Of a DNA stretch of 43,457 bases, positions 24,740 to 34,467 are shown piece after piece. The stretch is from M55B167 sp046482825 (GTDB taxonomy: Bacteria > Verrucomicrobiota > Kiritimatiellia > RFP12 > UBA1067): positions 1 through 43,457 of the forward strand of contig JAWOEI010000104.1 in NCBI GenBank assembly GCA_046482825.1. The letters run 5' to 3'. The notes below the pieces were generated by a model. It was not told the DNA's origin. It did not search any database and saw only the letters and a program-made list of their open reading frames with translations. A program made the position numbers and the translations under genes. Every line of letters begins with the position of its first letter. The first letter of the stretch is position 1.

Positions 24740-26815
24740 ATGAACCGTATTCTCATAATATTATTATGGACGATTATAGTCACAACGTCATCAATTTCCG
24801 CCATGGAGTTTCCGGGAACTCCTCCCGGTAAAGCAACCGCGCGTATCGAGGATGATCAACTCATACTCGAAAACTCCGTCATTAAAGCTGTATGGAACCT
24901 GGGAGAAGGCCCTTTTAAACTTCTCGAGGTTTCCAATAAAATGTCGCATAAGAAAATCCGTGCGGGAAAATGGCTTGAGAAAAGCACATTTCTGCGCTTG
25001 TTTCATAACAAGCGCTATAAAATCAACCAGTTGCGTCTGACAGACAAACCCGTTCTCGAACGAATCAGAGAAAAACCCGACGCCTTGCCGGCATCAAAGA
25101 GATTCTCTGGCTGGAAAGCAACTGTACACACACTCTGCGGTAATGAAGAAAGCGTTCCCGTCGTATGGCAGCTCACAATACGTGACGGAGCTAACTATGT
25201 ACGCCAGGAAGCAACCATTAAATCAGAACTGCCGCCACTGAAAGTTGATATTCTCAGCATCAATCTCAAAGGAGCTGCTGTAACAGGTGAAGTTCCGGGA
25301 TCACCGGTTGCGGGCGGGAATTTTTTTATCGCCTGCGAACATCCCATGTCTGAACATTCCGTCCGCGAATCCGATGGCTGCGTAACCTGTTCTCTGCGAA
25401 ATTTCAATCATCTGCACATGAACGAACCTTGGACTGTATCGGCTGTTGTCGGCGTGGTTCCCGAAGGCCAACTGCGTCGAGGGTTCCTGTACTATGTCGA
25501 ACGCGAACGGGCCCAGCCATACAAACCTGTTCTTCAGTGTAACGGCTGGACTGTTGTCCACTGGCTGGAACCGGTAAGAGCACGCAATGAGTTTATCGAT
25601 CTTATAAAAAGCGTGGGACACGAACTAACGGAGAAACGCGGTGTGAAGGTGGACACCTATCTTTCAGATGGCTGCTGGGATGATTTCAGCACAGTGTGGA
25701 AATTTCACAAGGAGGCTTATCCTGACGGTCTTGCGCCGCTGAGGGAATTAACCGCAAAATACGATAGCGAAGTGGGTATATGGATAGGTCCTTCCGGCGG
25801 GTACAACCTTGTTTCAAGATTAGCTCGTGTACGGGCTGGATTCCGGCAGGACATGGAGTTGATTGAATCAACAACAAACTGGCGCGGCGGTATATTCTCA
25901 CTGGCTGGCCCCAACTACTATGAACGCTTCCATCAGGTCTGTGTTGATATGGTTAAAAATCAGGGCGTCAACCATATCAAGTTTGACGGCATGGGAGATC
26001 ACAAATGGAGCGGCAGCGAACTTCACGCCAGAGAAAGCGCCGCTCTGCTCAGGATTCTCGGTGATCTGCGTCGTATTAAACCCGATCTGAACATGTACCA
26101 GATGAACGGTGACTGGGCATCTCCCTACTGGTTGTGGGATGTCGATGCAATCTGGCGTGCCGGCAGGGATATTATCTATCACGGTAAAGGCAGCAAACGG
26201 CAGCAGTGGATCACCGGAACCGATGTCCATGCCTATAATAAAACCGCCGCCACTGCACCGCTTCTGCCGCTCAACTGTCTCAAATATCATTCCGTATGGG
26301 TCGCGCATACAGAAAAACAACCGGGATATGAGGATCAGAAGATATCACATCAGGAGCAAGATGTGATTGATGACATCCATTTTTCCATCGGCACAGGCAA
26401 GAGTCTGCTGGAGTTCTTTATTGACCCAACACTGATGACATCTGCAGGGTGGGATGCTCTTGCGGAAACAACCAGCTGGTCGCGTGAAAATGCCGATGTT
26501 CTGGTTGACACTCACTGGATCGGCGGAAATCCGGAAGAGCTGCAGATATACGGATTCGCTTCCTGGGCACCGCGTAAAGGAATTGTGGTTGTAAGAAATC
26601 CATCGTCCGAACCGACACAATATGCATTCGATGCCGCCAGAGATTTTGAGTTGCCCCCGGATGCCGCAAAGCGTTTTACTGTCAGACGTCTGTGGAAATC
26701 ACAGGAGAGAAGCAAACCTATAATCATTGAAGCTGGACGGGCACACAACTTTAATCTCGCGCCTTTCGAGGTACTGGGATTCGAAGCAATCCCTGAGAAA
26801 CAGGGCTCTTCTTGA
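24740..26815 (+). CDS. Secreted GH36/clan GH-D-like glycoside hydrolase
   Basis: A 691-residue protein from ATG 24740, which has an AGGAAAGGA SD and begins a clean signal peptide ('ILIILLWTIIVTTSSISA'). An N-terminal beta-sandwich (about 25-270) precedes a (beta/alpha)8 barrel with 'YLSDGCWDDFSTVW', 'VGIWIGPSGGY' and 'HIKFDGMGD'. Asp416 in the last motif sits where the GH36/GH27 nucleophile is expected. 'YQMNGDWASPYWLWDVDAIWRAG' follows and may supply the acid/base. A small C-terminal beta domain ends the protein. Related proteins are sometimes mislabelled 'enterotoxin' in databases. An alpha-galactosidase-like or other retaining alpha-glycosidase role is inferred; the substrate is unknown. 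Confidence 0.65.
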   Translation: MNRILIILLWTIIVTTSSISAMEFPGTPPGKATARIEDDQLILENSVIKAVWNLGEGPFKLLEVSNKMSHKKIRAGKWLEKSTFLRLFHNKRYKINQLRLTDKPVLERIREKPDALPASKRFSGWKATVHTLCGNEESVPVVWQLTIRDGANYVRQEATIKSELPPLKVDILSINLKGAAVTGEVPGSPVAGGNFFIACEHPMSEHSVRESDGCVTCSLRNFNHLHMNEPWTVSAVVGVVPEGQLRRGFLYYVERERAQPYKPVLQCNGWTVVHWLEPVRARNEFIDLIKSVGHELTEKRGVKVDTYLSDGCWDDFSTVWKFHKEAYPDGLAPLRELTAKYDSEVGIWIGPSGGYNLVSRLARVRAGFRQDMELIESTTNWRGGIFSLAGPNYYERFHQVCVDMVKNQGVNHIKFDGMGDHKWSGSELHARESAALLRILGDLRRIKPDLNMYQMNGDWASPYWLWDVDAIWRAGRDIIYHGKGSKRQQWITGTDVHAYNKTAATAPLLPLNCLKYHSVWVAHTEKQPGYEDQKISHQEQDVIDDIHFSIGTGKSLLEFFIDPTLMTSAGWDALAETTSWSRENADVLVDTHWIGGNPEELQIYGFASWAPRKGIVVVRNPSSEPTQYAFDAARDFELPPDAAKRFTVRRLWKSQERSKPIIIEAGRAHNFNLAPFEVLGFEAIPEKQGSS

Positions 26816-27005
26816 GAAAAAAAAAGGCCACAACAACCGTTTTGCTGGCAATCAGAATTATTGTACTGAAAACACAGGTGCAACCGTTCTCCCACTTGGT
26901 CAAAGCTCTATCAAAACGCAGCACAGTCTTGCAGGTGTTACCTCATTCATACAGCTGACACCCACTTTGTGACACAGCCCCGCTTGCGGGCGAAGACAGG
27001 CATTA

Positions 27006-28628
27006 TCAACGCATCCAGGGCGGGGTGTTGCGCTGTTTTCTGATACGGGCCTTACCCTTGATTTCAGGATGGTGCGCTGCACTTTTCGCTGAGGAAGACG
27101 ATTGCGTTTTTTCTGTAACAGATTTTGCCGCTGACTTAGAAAGCCCGGCGGAGTTTGCCGATTTATCCTCAGCGGCAGCTGATCCGGATTTTTTCTTTGC
27201 ACCGGATTTGAACTTTCGGGTCCTATCCGGTTTAACCTGTCCACGCATCTTACCTCGTTTGGGATCTCTTTCCTTCCTAAAACGTTTGAAATTACCCCGT
27301 GTCTTTGTCTTCTTTTCATCCCCCCCGCTTAACAGAGACTCTTCAACCTCTTCCGAATGATACGGCTGTTCTCTCTCGCGCGGGATCTCTTTTTTAATCA
27401 GCTTTTCGATATCACGCAGCAGATTGCGCTGGTTTTTGCTGATGAAAGAAATGGCGGCACCCTCACTTCCGGCGCGGGCGGTACGTCCGATGCGATGAAC
27501 ATAAGACTCGGTTTCCTCAGGAAGATCATAATTCACAACATGGGTAACATCACTGACGTCAATTCCGCGCGAAGCGATATCGGTGGCAGTCAGAACGCGA
27601 ATGCGTCCGGTACGGAAACCGTTGAGTGTATTGGTACGCATGCGCTGGGTTTTGTCGCTGTGAATTGCCTGAGCGGTTATGCCCTCTTTCCGCAATTTGT
27701 CGGCTATATTATCAGTCACATAACGCATACGCACAAAAACTATCACACGTTTCATCTCAGGCTTATTCTGTAGCAGCCACACCAGAAGATTTGTTTTTTT
27801 ACCTTTACCAACAAACATCAGCGACTGATTGATCTTATCAACGGTGGGTTCCTCAGGCGCAATATTAACATGGGCGGGATCTTTCACCATGCTTTCCGAA
27901 AGTTTCATCACCTCTTTCGAAAGGGTTGCGGAGAAAAACATGGTCTGTCTTCCATCAGGCAGTTTTGCCTGTATTTTTCTGATATCAGGCAGAAATCCCA
28001 TATCCAGCAAACGGTCAGCCTCATCGAGTACAAAGCACTCCACATTCTCAAGAGAAATATGCCCCTGCTCCATAAGGTCTATCAGACGGCCGGGGGTTGC
28101 GACAACAACATCCGCACCGTGTTTAAGAGCCTTAACCTGAGGCACCTGGCTGACGCCACCGAATATTACTGCAAAGGATATGCGGGTATATCGGGAAAAG
28201 ATGACAGTACTTTCCGCAATCTGTGCTGCCAGTTCACGGGTCGGTGCCACAATAAGGGCACGCGGCCTGCCGGGCTGAGGCCTGCCGCCGGATACCAAAA
28301 ACCGCTCAAGAATCGGCAAAAGAAAAGCTGCTGTCTTTCCCGTGCCTGTCTGAGCACAACCGAAAATATCACGGCCTTCAAGAAGATGGGGGATTGACTG
28401 CTCCTGAACAGGAGTCGGGGTTTTAAAACCTTCTTTTACAGCGGCATGCTGCAATAAAGGGTTCAGTTTACCAAAAACCGTTTGGGAGAACTCATGCGGG
28501 ATTTCACCTTCGGGAGACTCTAAACGACGCTTAGGCTGATTCTCGGCAAGGCCGGGATGACGGTTTTTCCGTCTGTTGGAACGTTGGGGACGTTTGCCGC
28601 GACGTTCGAAGTTTTTATTTTTATACAT
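27006..28628 (-). CDS. rhlE: DEAD-box RNA helicase, RhlE-like
   Basis: A 540-residue helicase. A basic N-terminal tail (1-40) leads to the Q motif 'FKTPTPVQEQSIP', Walker A 'AQTGTGKT', 'PTRELAAQI', 'ATPGRL', DEAD in 'FVLDEADRLLDMGF', 'SATL', and the second RecA domain with 'ATDIASRGIDV' and 'HRIGRTARAG'. The C-terminal ~120 residues are a low-complexity Lys/Arg/Ser/Ala tail typical of RNA binding. Roles in ribosome assembly or mRNA decay are usual for the family. It has no SD, and a strong promoter sits so close that the mRNA is probably leaderless. Confidence 0.92.
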   Translation of the reverse strand: MYKNKNFERRGKRPQRSNRRKNRHPGLAENQPKRRLESPEGEIPHEFSQTVFGKLNPLLQHAAVKEGFKTPTPVQEQSIPHLLEGRDIFGCAQTGTGKTAAFLLPILERFLVSGGRPQPGRPRALIVAPTRELAAQIAESTVIFSRYTRISFAVIFGGVSQVPQVKALKHGADVVVATPGRLIDLMEQGHISLENVECFVLDEADRLLDMGFLPDIRKIQAKLPDGRQTMFFSATLSKEVMKLSESMVKDPAHVNIAPEEPTVDKINQSLMFVGKGKKTNLLVWLLQNKPEMKRVIVFVRMRYVTDNIADKLRKEGITAQAIHSDKTQRMRTNTLNGFRTGRIRVLTATDIASRGIDVSDVTHVVNYDLPEETESYVHRIGRTARAGSEGAAISFISKNQRNLLRDIEKLIKKEIPREREQPYHSEEVEESLLSGGDEKKTKTRGNFKRFRKERDPKRGKMRGQVKPDRTRKFKSGAKKKSGSAAAEDKSANSAGLSKSAAKSVTEKTQSSSSAKSAAHHPEIKGKARIRKQRNTPPWMR

Positions 28629-28639
28629 AAGAGCGGCGA

Positions 28640-28668
28640 GTTATACGCTTTTAACGTTATATTGTCAA
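28640..28668 (-). promoter_or_regulatory. Strong sigma70-type promoter of rhlE, probably leaderless
   Basis: Reading leftward: TTGACA (28668-28663), a 17-nt spacer and TATAAC (28645-28640). Only 11 nt separate the -10 box from the ATG at 28628, so the 5' leader would be about 5-6 nt or none. Confidence 0.7.
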
Positions 28669-28866
28669 GAACGTAGATACAGGTACACCCGAAATACCGC
28701 AGAATCAGTCCCGTTGAGGATATCCACAGAGGGAAAAATATATTCTCCGTTAAAATCTGAAAAAAATCACGGTAGTAATAAATTCGTCGCGGTATTATAC
28801 TGAGAGCTTCAATTCACTGAATTCCGTGCATACAGGATAAAAATAAACAGGAAAAGGAGACAAGAT

Positions 28867-29991
28867 TTGTATAAATCACGTTTAGTTACATCTTCGCGGG
28901 AATTGTCTGAAATGTGTGAACGGCTGTCAAATGAAGCGGTCATAGCTGTTGACACCGAATTTTTCTGGGAGCGCACTTTTTATCCTGTTCTCGGTCTGGT
29001 GCAGATAGCAACTGCTGACCGAGAGTGCTTTCTGGTGGACACTGTTGTTCTTGACGACATCATAATGCTCGGCCCCATCCTTGAAAACGGGAAAACAGTT
29101 AAAATACTTCATGACGCACCCCAGGATCTGGGAATACTGGCCCGGGAAACGCAATCACAGCCCTGCAATATATTCGACACACGCACATCAGCGGGTTTTG
29201 CCGGATTTGATTCCACGCTCTCTCTGCAGAATCTTTTAAAGCAGTGTCTGGGAATTGATCTGACAAAATCCGAAACACGTTCCAACTGGATCAAACGTCC
29301 GCTGACAGAAGCGCAGCTGGACTATGCTCTCTATGATGTTCTGTATCTTCCGGAGCTCCGTGAATATATTATCGGGCAATGCCGCAATTCAATTGTCTTG
29401 AAATGGATGAAGGAAGAAAATGAATCATTGAGCAATCCGGAAACATTTGAAGAGAGAGAACCGCGAAAGATGTTTCTAAGGGTGAAAGGTGCTTCACGAC
29501 TCAACAAACGTCAGCTGGCTGTATTGCGGGAACTGGCGGCGTGGAGAGAAAACAAAGCACGGAGACGCAACCTGCCGCGAGGCCGTGTATTAAGCAACTC
29601 TGTTATCATCGGACTCGCCTTCAATGTTCCCGACAGCATAACCGGAATGCAATCAGTTCCTGATTTTCCACGCAAAATGCCCGACGGAGTGATAAAAGAA
29701 CTTATAAAAACAGTTAAGACAGGGCTGGCATGTCCTGATGCCGAATGTCCGGAAGCTATTGACAAAACAGCTGACAGAAAAAAACTGAAACAGGAAACAA
29801 AAAAACTGCATAATTTTATAATTGAACAGAGTGAGAAACACGGAATTGACCCGGCTCTGGTTGCATCACGTGCTGATATGGAAACATATATATCAAACTG
29901 TTTAAACGGACATAAGTCAGCGTCCGGCAAACTCGATACCGGATGGCGAAGCGAAATAATTTCCGGAATTCTTTCCGGCGCTTATTGTTAA
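28867..29991 (+). CDS. rnd: Ribonuclease D
   Basis: A 374-residue 3'-5' exoribonuclease of the DEDDy class that trims tRNA and other small RNA 3' ends. Exonuclease motifs are 'AVDTEF' (Asp29, Glu31), 'HDAPQDLGIL' (Asp83, Asp87), 'IFDTRTSAGF' and 'DYALYDVLYL' (Tyr153, Asp157). An HRDC domain follows (about 210-290, 'NKRQLAVLRELAAWRENKARRRNLPRGRVL'), then a second HRDC-like helical part. It starts with TTG at 28867, supported by AAGGAG 7 nt upstream. It is divergent from rhlE and followed after 21 bp by the antiporter gene. Confidence 0.93.
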   Translation: MYKSRLVTSSRELSEMCERLSNEAVIAVDTEFFWERTFYPVLGLVQIATADRECFLVDTVVLDDIIMLGPILENGKTVKILHDAPQDLGILARETQSQPCNIFDTRTSAGFAGFDSTLSLQNLLKQCLGIDLTKSETRSNWIKRPLTEAQLDYALYDVLYLPELREYIIGQCRNSIVLKWMKEENESLSNPETFEEREPRKMFLRVKGASRLNKRQLAVLRELAAWRENKARRRNLPRGRVLSNSVIIGLAFNVPDSITGMQSVPDFPRKMPDGVIKELIKTVKTGLACPDAECPEAIDKTADRKKLKQETKKLHNFIIEQSEKHGIDPALVASRADMETYISNCLNGHKSASGKLDTGWRSEIISGILSGAYC

Positions 29992-30012
29992 ATCATCAGG
30001 AGGAATCGACAG

Positions 30013-31227
30013 ATGTTGTTCGGAATTGCGGAACTGATACTTGCAGGTCTTTTTGTTGACTGGGTTTTCCGCAGCATGAAAATACCCGGATTGATAGGGC
30101 TTCTACTGCTGGGTATGCTGACAGGGCCTTATGCGCTTGATCTGCTCAACAGCGAAACGCAGGCCGTCTCGCAGCAACTGCGCCTGCTGGCTTTGATTGT
30201 AATACTGTTGCGTGCCGGTTTTGAAATCAGCCGTAAAGCACTGACCAAGGTTGGTGCCAGGGCTATCATGATGGCATTCATACCCTGCATATGCGAAGTG
30301 GGATTTATAACACTGGCCGCTCCGGCTTTCCTGCAGATCACCCGTTTCGAAGCAGCCATACTGGGAAGTATTCTGGCTGCGGTCTCCCCTGCTGTTGTTG
30401 TTCCTCTAATGATACAATTCATCGAAGAAAAACGGGGCGCCGAAAAAGGGGCACCCACTCTGGTGCTTGCGGGAGCTTCCTGCGACGACGCAGTGGCAAT
30501 TGTTCTATGCACTTCTTTTGTGGCCATGTATGTGGGCCAGTCGCTAAACTTCGGCATAAGTCTGATCAAGATACCGGTCTCCATAATTCTCGGCACAGGA
30601 ACAGGTCTTGGGGTTGGACTGCTGCTGCACTGGTTCTTCAGAAAATTCAATCCCCGCGCAACAAAAAGGGTTCTTATCATTCTCGGACTGGCTGTGCTTC
30701 TGCTGAATTTTGAGAGCAAAGTCGAACACCTGATTCCTTTTTCCGCCCTGCTCGCACTCATGTCAATAGGATTTATCATACTGGAGAAAGAAGAGCGGAT
30801 GGCCCATGAGATATCCTCTAAACTCGCAAAAGTGTGGTTGTTCGCTCAACTGATGTTGTTCGCACTGGTGGGAGCAAAAGTCAACCTGCCGGTGGCCGCC
30901 GAAGCCGGTCTGGCGGGGGCTGCCGTAATTATCATCGGGCTTATCGGGCGTATCATCGGCGTACAACTTTGTCTTTTCAAAAGCGATTTCAACAGAAAAG
31001 AGCGGTTATTTATCAGTTTCGCCTACCTGCCCAAGGCCACAGTGCAGGCGGCAATAGGCGGCGTTCCGCTTGCCGCCATGGCAGCTGCGGGGATGGATAC
31101 GACTCCTGGAGAACTGATTCTGGCAATGGCTGTTCTGAGTATTATTATAACCGCTCCTCCGGGTGCCCTACTGATATCATGGAGCGGGAAAAAACTGCTG
31201 AGCGTATCAGAAGAAGACTCAGCCTGA
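30013..31227 (+). CDS. Cation/proton antiporter, CPA1/NhaP-like
   Basis: A 404-residue membrane protein with about 12-13 hydrophobic helices. The sequence 'LVLAGASCDDAVAIVLCTSF' carries the paired Asp characteristic of the ion-binding unwound helix in Na+/H+ exchangers. 'GLIGLLLLGMLTGPYAL' at the start and 'RLLALIVILLRAGFEIS' also match the family. It exchanges Na+ (or K+/Li+) for H+ across the inner membrane; ion choice is not predictable. A strong AGGAGG SD precedes ATG 30013. It is cotranscribed with rnd and converges on cysA with only a 12-bp gap. Confidence 0.85.
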   Translation: MLFGIAELILAGLFVDWVFRSMKIPGLIGLLLLGMLTGPYALDLLNSETQAVSQQLRLLALIVILLRAGFEISRKALTKVGARAIMMAFIPCICEVGFITLAAPAFLQITRFEAAILGSILAAVSPAVVVPLMIQFIEEKRGAEKGAPTLVLAGASCDDAVAIVLCTSFVAMYVGQSLNFGISLIKIPVSIILGTGTGLGVGLLLHWFFRKFNPRATKRVLIILGLAVLLLNFESKVEHLIPFSALLALMSIGFIILEKEERMAHEISSKLAKVWLFAQLMLFALVGAKVNLPVAAEAGLAGAAVIIIGLIGRIIGVQLCLFKSDFNRKERLFISFAYLPKATVQAAIGGVPLAAMAAAGMDTTPGELILAMAVLSIIITAPPGALLISWSGKKLLSVSEEDSA

Positions 31228-31239
31228 AACATGGTTTTT

Positions 31240-32250
31240 TCAACCAATGGTATGTCGTGGAAGGACATATACCGTTTCCCCAACAAAACAAGGCGCATCA
31301 TGATATTCCTCATGGGAGAGATAAACCTGGAGATTCAGGCCGAGGCTGTCGAGAACCTCTGTTTTCACAAAAGAACCTGCGGTCTGAACACGTCTAATTG
31401 TGCCGGAAACAGCCTGGGCACAGGGTTCACGTGATAGTCTGAGATCGTGAGGGCGAACCAGCATCCGGCCATCTTCCGGTTTTTCAGCCAGATGGTTTCC
31501 ATCCTTACCATCGCGGCAGTGGAATATGTTGATATCCCCGAGAAAACCCATAACAAACTCTGAAGTCGGTCTGTGAAAAACATCTTCAGGAGTGCCGACC
31601 TGTTCTATTGTGGCGTTGTTCATAACCACAATACGGTCTGCAACTTCCAGGGCCTCTTCCTGATCGTGGGTAACGAAAAGACTGGTTACATGAATTTCAT
31701 CGTGAAGATGCCGAAGCCATTTGCGCAGTTCCTGCCTGACTTTCGCATCAAGCGCGCCGAAGGGTTCATCCAGAAGCAGAATTTTCGGTTCCGTAGCCAG
31801 AGCGCGGGCCAATGCCACCCGCTGACGCTGACCGCCGGACAGCTGACTTGGATAATGATCGGCAAGCGAATCCAGTTGAATCAGCTCAAGCAGTTTATAC
31901 ACCCTCTCTTTTATGCATCTTTTCGATAGACGTTCCTTCCGGGGTTTGACGGAAAGTCCGAAAGCGATATTATCAAACACAGACATGTGCCGGAAAAGAG
32001 CATAATGCTGAAACACAAAACCCACTTTTCTGTCCCGCACACGTCCATTGGTAACATCCTGATTTTCAAACTCAATAGTACCGGAATCAGCCTTTTCCAG
32101 ACCGGCAATAATACGCAGCAGTGTGGTTTTGCCTGAACCGGAAGGACCTAACAGCGCCACCAGCTCTCCGCCGGGAACATCCACGCTCACATCATTCAGA
32201 GCGCAGTAACTCCCGAAATGCTTTGTAATTCCAAGGGCTTTTATGCTCAT
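31240..32250 (-). CDS. cysA: Sulfate/thiosulfate ABC transporter ATP-binding protein
   Basis: A 336-residue ABC ATPase with Walker A 'GPSGSGKTTL', Q-loop 'FVFQHYALFRHMSVFDNI', signature 'LSGGQRQRVALARAL', Walker B 'ILLLDEPFGALDA', the switch His in 'FVTHD', and a C-terminal TOBE-like region ('LVRPHDLRL'). The sequence pattern and the neighbours fit CysA, which powers sulfate or thiosulfate import. Its ATG overlaps the stop of cysW by 4 bp. Last gene of the operon. Confidence 0.94.
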   Translation of the reverse strand: MSIKALGITKHFGSYCALNDVSVDVPGGELVALLGPSGSGKTTLLRIIAGLEKADSGTIEFENQDVTNGRVRDRKVGFVFQHYALFRHMSVFDNIAFGLSVKPRKERLSKRCIKERVYKLLELIQLDSLADHYPSQLSGGQRQRVALARALATEPKILLLDEPFGALDAKVRQELRKWLRHLHDEIHVTSLFVTHDQEEALEVADRIVVMNNATIEQVGTPEDVFHRPTSEFVMGFLGDINIFHCRDGKDGNHLAEKPEDGRMLVRPHDLRLSREPCAQAVSGTIRRVQTAGSFVKTEVLDSLGLNLQVYLSHEEYHDAPCFVGETVYVLPRHTIG

Positions 32251-33116
32251 TTTTCTATCTCCACAGAGGACCGCTTTCCGACAAGTTGATACTCCCTCTT
32301 CACTTTCTTTTCAACACGGGTCTTGATAAACAGGGTAACGACGGCAAGAAAAACCAGCAGAGATGCAACTGCAAATGCCGCGGAGAAATTATATTCATTA
32401 TAGAGAATCTCCACATGCAGAGGCAGTGTGTTTGTCACACCGCGTATGTGTCCGGAAACCACGGAAACAGCCCCGAACTCCCCCATTGCCCGGGCATTAC
32501 ACAATATTATTCCGTACAGAAGCCCCCAGATAATATTCGGCAGAGTAATTCTGCAAAAAATCTGCCAGCCGTTAGCACCCAGCACCAGGGCGGCCTCCTC
32601 CTCCTCGCTGCCCTGTGATTCCATCAGAGGAATCAGCTCTCTGGCGACAAAAGGAAAAGTGACGAATATCGTTGCGAGTATAATACCCGGGACCGCGAAA
32701 ACAATCTTCGTATTATGATCCGCCAACCAGGGGCCCAGCCAGCCTGAAAGTCCGAACATGAGAATATAAATTAATCCGGAGATAACAGGTGAAACAGAGA
32801 AGGGCAGATCAATCAGGGTTAAAAGAACGCTTCTGCCCGGAAACCGGAATCTGGCAATACACCAGGCCGCGGATATACCGAAAACAAGATTAAGAGGCAC
32901 ACTTACCCCAGCGGCAATAAGGGTCAATCTCATTGCCGCAAGAGCGTCCGGTTCGGTTACTGCATTCCAGTAAGTCTGAACCCCTTTTGACAGAGCCTCT
33001 GTGATAACGGCAGCCAGCGGCAGAAAAAGCATGAACGACAAAAACAGCAGTGCTGTCAATGTAAGCAGCAGACGCACCCATGCGGGTTCAGTCAGTTCTT
33101 CATTATTACTCTGCAT
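32247..33116 (-). CDS. cysW: Sulfate ABC transporter permease CysW
   Basis: A 289-residue inner-membrane permease with six hydrophobic helices and the EAA loop 'EEEEAALVLGANGWQIFCRITLP', which docks onto CysA. 'ARAMGEFGAVSVVSGHIRG' is typical of CysW. It lies 11 bp after cysT and overlaps cysA. Confidence 0.93.
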   Translation of the reverse strand: MQSNNEELTEPAWVRLLLTLTALLFLSFMLFLPLAAVITEALSKGVQTYWNAVTEPDALAAMRLTLIAAGVSVPLNLVFGISAAWCIARFRFPGRSVLLTLIDLPFSVSPVISGLIYILMFGLSGWLGPWLADHNTKIVFAVPGIILATIFVTFPFVARELIPLMESQGSEEEEAALVLGANGWQIFCRITLPNIIWGLLYGIILCNARAMGEFGAVSVVSGHIRGVTNTLPLHVEILYNEYNFSAAFAVASLLVFLAVVTLFIKTRVEKKVKREYQLVGKRSSVEIEK

Positions 33117-33127
33117 TCAAGGCCTCA

Positions 33128-33964
33128 TTAAGGGGCAGTCGTGAAACGACGGGACCACCGTTGGATAAGATTTATAGAAAGCAGGATCAGGAAAGATATC
33201 ATCAACATAACCGACGCTATTGCGGTTGCTCCCTTATAATCATACTGCTCCAGCTTGGTGACAATCAGAAGAGGGGTGATTTCAGAAACCATAGGCATAT
33301 TTCCCGCTATGAAAATCACCGAACCGTATTCGCCGAGACCACGGGCAAAAGCCAATGAAAATCCGGTTAACAGAGCAGGTAAAACCGAAGGGAATATAAC
33401 CTTTGTGAAAACCTGCAGGCGTGTTGCGCCCAGACAGACAGCCGCCTCTTCCTGTTCCCGCTCAAAATCCTCCAATACAGGCTGCACCGTTCTGATTACA
33501 AAGGGAATCCCGACAAAAGTAAGCGCGACAACAATTCCGAGAGGCGTATAGGCAATTTTAAGCCCCATGGGTTCCAGAAACCGCCCGACCCATCCGTTGG
33601 CTGCAAACAGACCTGCCAGGGTAATACCGGCTACAGCAGTGGGTAATGCAAACGGAAGATCAACAAACGAATCGAGAAACCCTTTTCCGAAAAAAGAATA
33701 TCTGACCAGCACCCAGGCAATCAGAAAACCGAACACCGCATTGATTGAAGCAGCGCAGAGCGATGTTTGCAACGTGAGTCTGAAAGAAGCAAGAACACGC
33801 GGATCACAAACTGTGTGTATAAAACTGCTCAGCGGCATTGTCGCGGTTTTAAATATCAAGCCTGACAACGGAATCAGAACGATCAGACTCAGATACAGCA
33901 ACGTAAAACCGAGATTCAATCCGAATCCTGGCAGAACAGATCGGTTTGCCGAAAACAATTTCAT
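33128..33964 (-). CDS. cysT: Sulfate ABC transporter permease CysT (CysU)
   Basis: A 278-residue permease from ATG 33964, with six helices. The EAA loop is 'QEEAAVCLGATRLQVFTKVIFP', and 'LARGLGEYGSVIFIAGNMP' is the CysT hallmark. The frame stays open upstream to 34054, but that would overlap the rrf2 gene, so 33964 (22 bp after rrf2) is the start. It forms the channel with CysW. Confidence 0.93.
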   Translation of the reverse strand: MKLFSANRSVLPGFGLNLGFTLLYLSLIVLIPLSGLIFKTATMPLSSFIHTVCDPRVLASFRLTLQTSLCAASINAVFGFLIAWVLVRYSFFGKGFLDSFVDLPFALPTAVAGITLAGLFAANGWVGRFLEPMGLKIAYTPLGIVVALTFVGIPFVIRTVQPVLEDFEREQEEAAVCLGATRLQVFTKVIFPSVLPALLTGFSLAFARGLGEYGSVIFIAGNMPMVSEITPLLIVTKLEQYDYKGATAIASVMLMISFLILLSINLIQRWSRRFTTAP

Positions 33965-33986
33965 ATGACTGTTTTTCCGTTTCAGT

Positions 33987-34454
33987 TTATATCTGATAAT
34001 CAAAGGACTGCACTCTGGCCTGCTCAAGTTCGTTTTCAATATTAATGACATCAAGCAGTGTTTTTGAATCCAGTATATCCGCTGTCAGGTTACGCACTTC
34101 CCGAAACACGACCCTGAGCCCGCAGGTTACAGGGTCAGGACATTCATCACAGGGAACCTCCCCCAACTTCTGTGAAACGCAGGAGACAAGGGCAATAGGC
34201 CCCTCCATAATTCTTATAATCTCACCGAGCGAGATTTTATCCGGAGAACGGGAAAGATGATAGCCGCCTTTTGAACCTTTTTTACTGGTCAGAAGTCCAT
34301 ACTGTTTTAACTCAAAAAGAATCTGCTCCAGAAATTTATGTGAAATATTAGTCTGGGACACAATCTCAGCGGTTGAGACAGGTGATTCATCTGTTGTCTT
34401 TTCAGCTATAGCCTGCATAGCCATCAACGCGTATCTTGTCTTGTTGTTCAACAT
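33987..34454 (-). CDS. Rrf2-family transcriptional regulator with four cysteines
   Basis: A 155-residue winged-helix regulator. The helix-turn-helix is 'VSTAEIVSQTNISHKFLEQIL', and the wing has 'KKGSKGGYHLSRSPDKISLGEIIRIMEG'. Downstream lie Cys92, Cys102, Cys105 and Cys111, in the region where IscR binds an Fe-S cluster with three Cys. CymR, another Rrf2 protein, controls cysteine and sulfate genes. Placement inside the sulfate operon makes this the likely local sulfur or redox sensor. AGGAG lies 11 nt upstream of ATG 34454, and a separate promoter sits in front. Confidence 0.88.
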   Translation of the reverse strand: MLNNKTRYALMAMQAIAEKTTDESPVSTAEIVSQTNISHKFLEQILFELKQYGLLTSKKGSKGGYHLSRSPDKISLGEIIRIMEGPIALVSCVSQKLGEVPCDECPDPVTCGLRVVFREVRNLTADILDSKTLLDVINIENELEQARVQSFDYQI

Positions 34455-34467
34455 ATTATACTGTTCT

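Noticed and set aside
28720..28728. DnaA-box-like ATATCCACA between rhlE and rnd
   Set aside because: A single near-match without clustering; not evidence for an origin.
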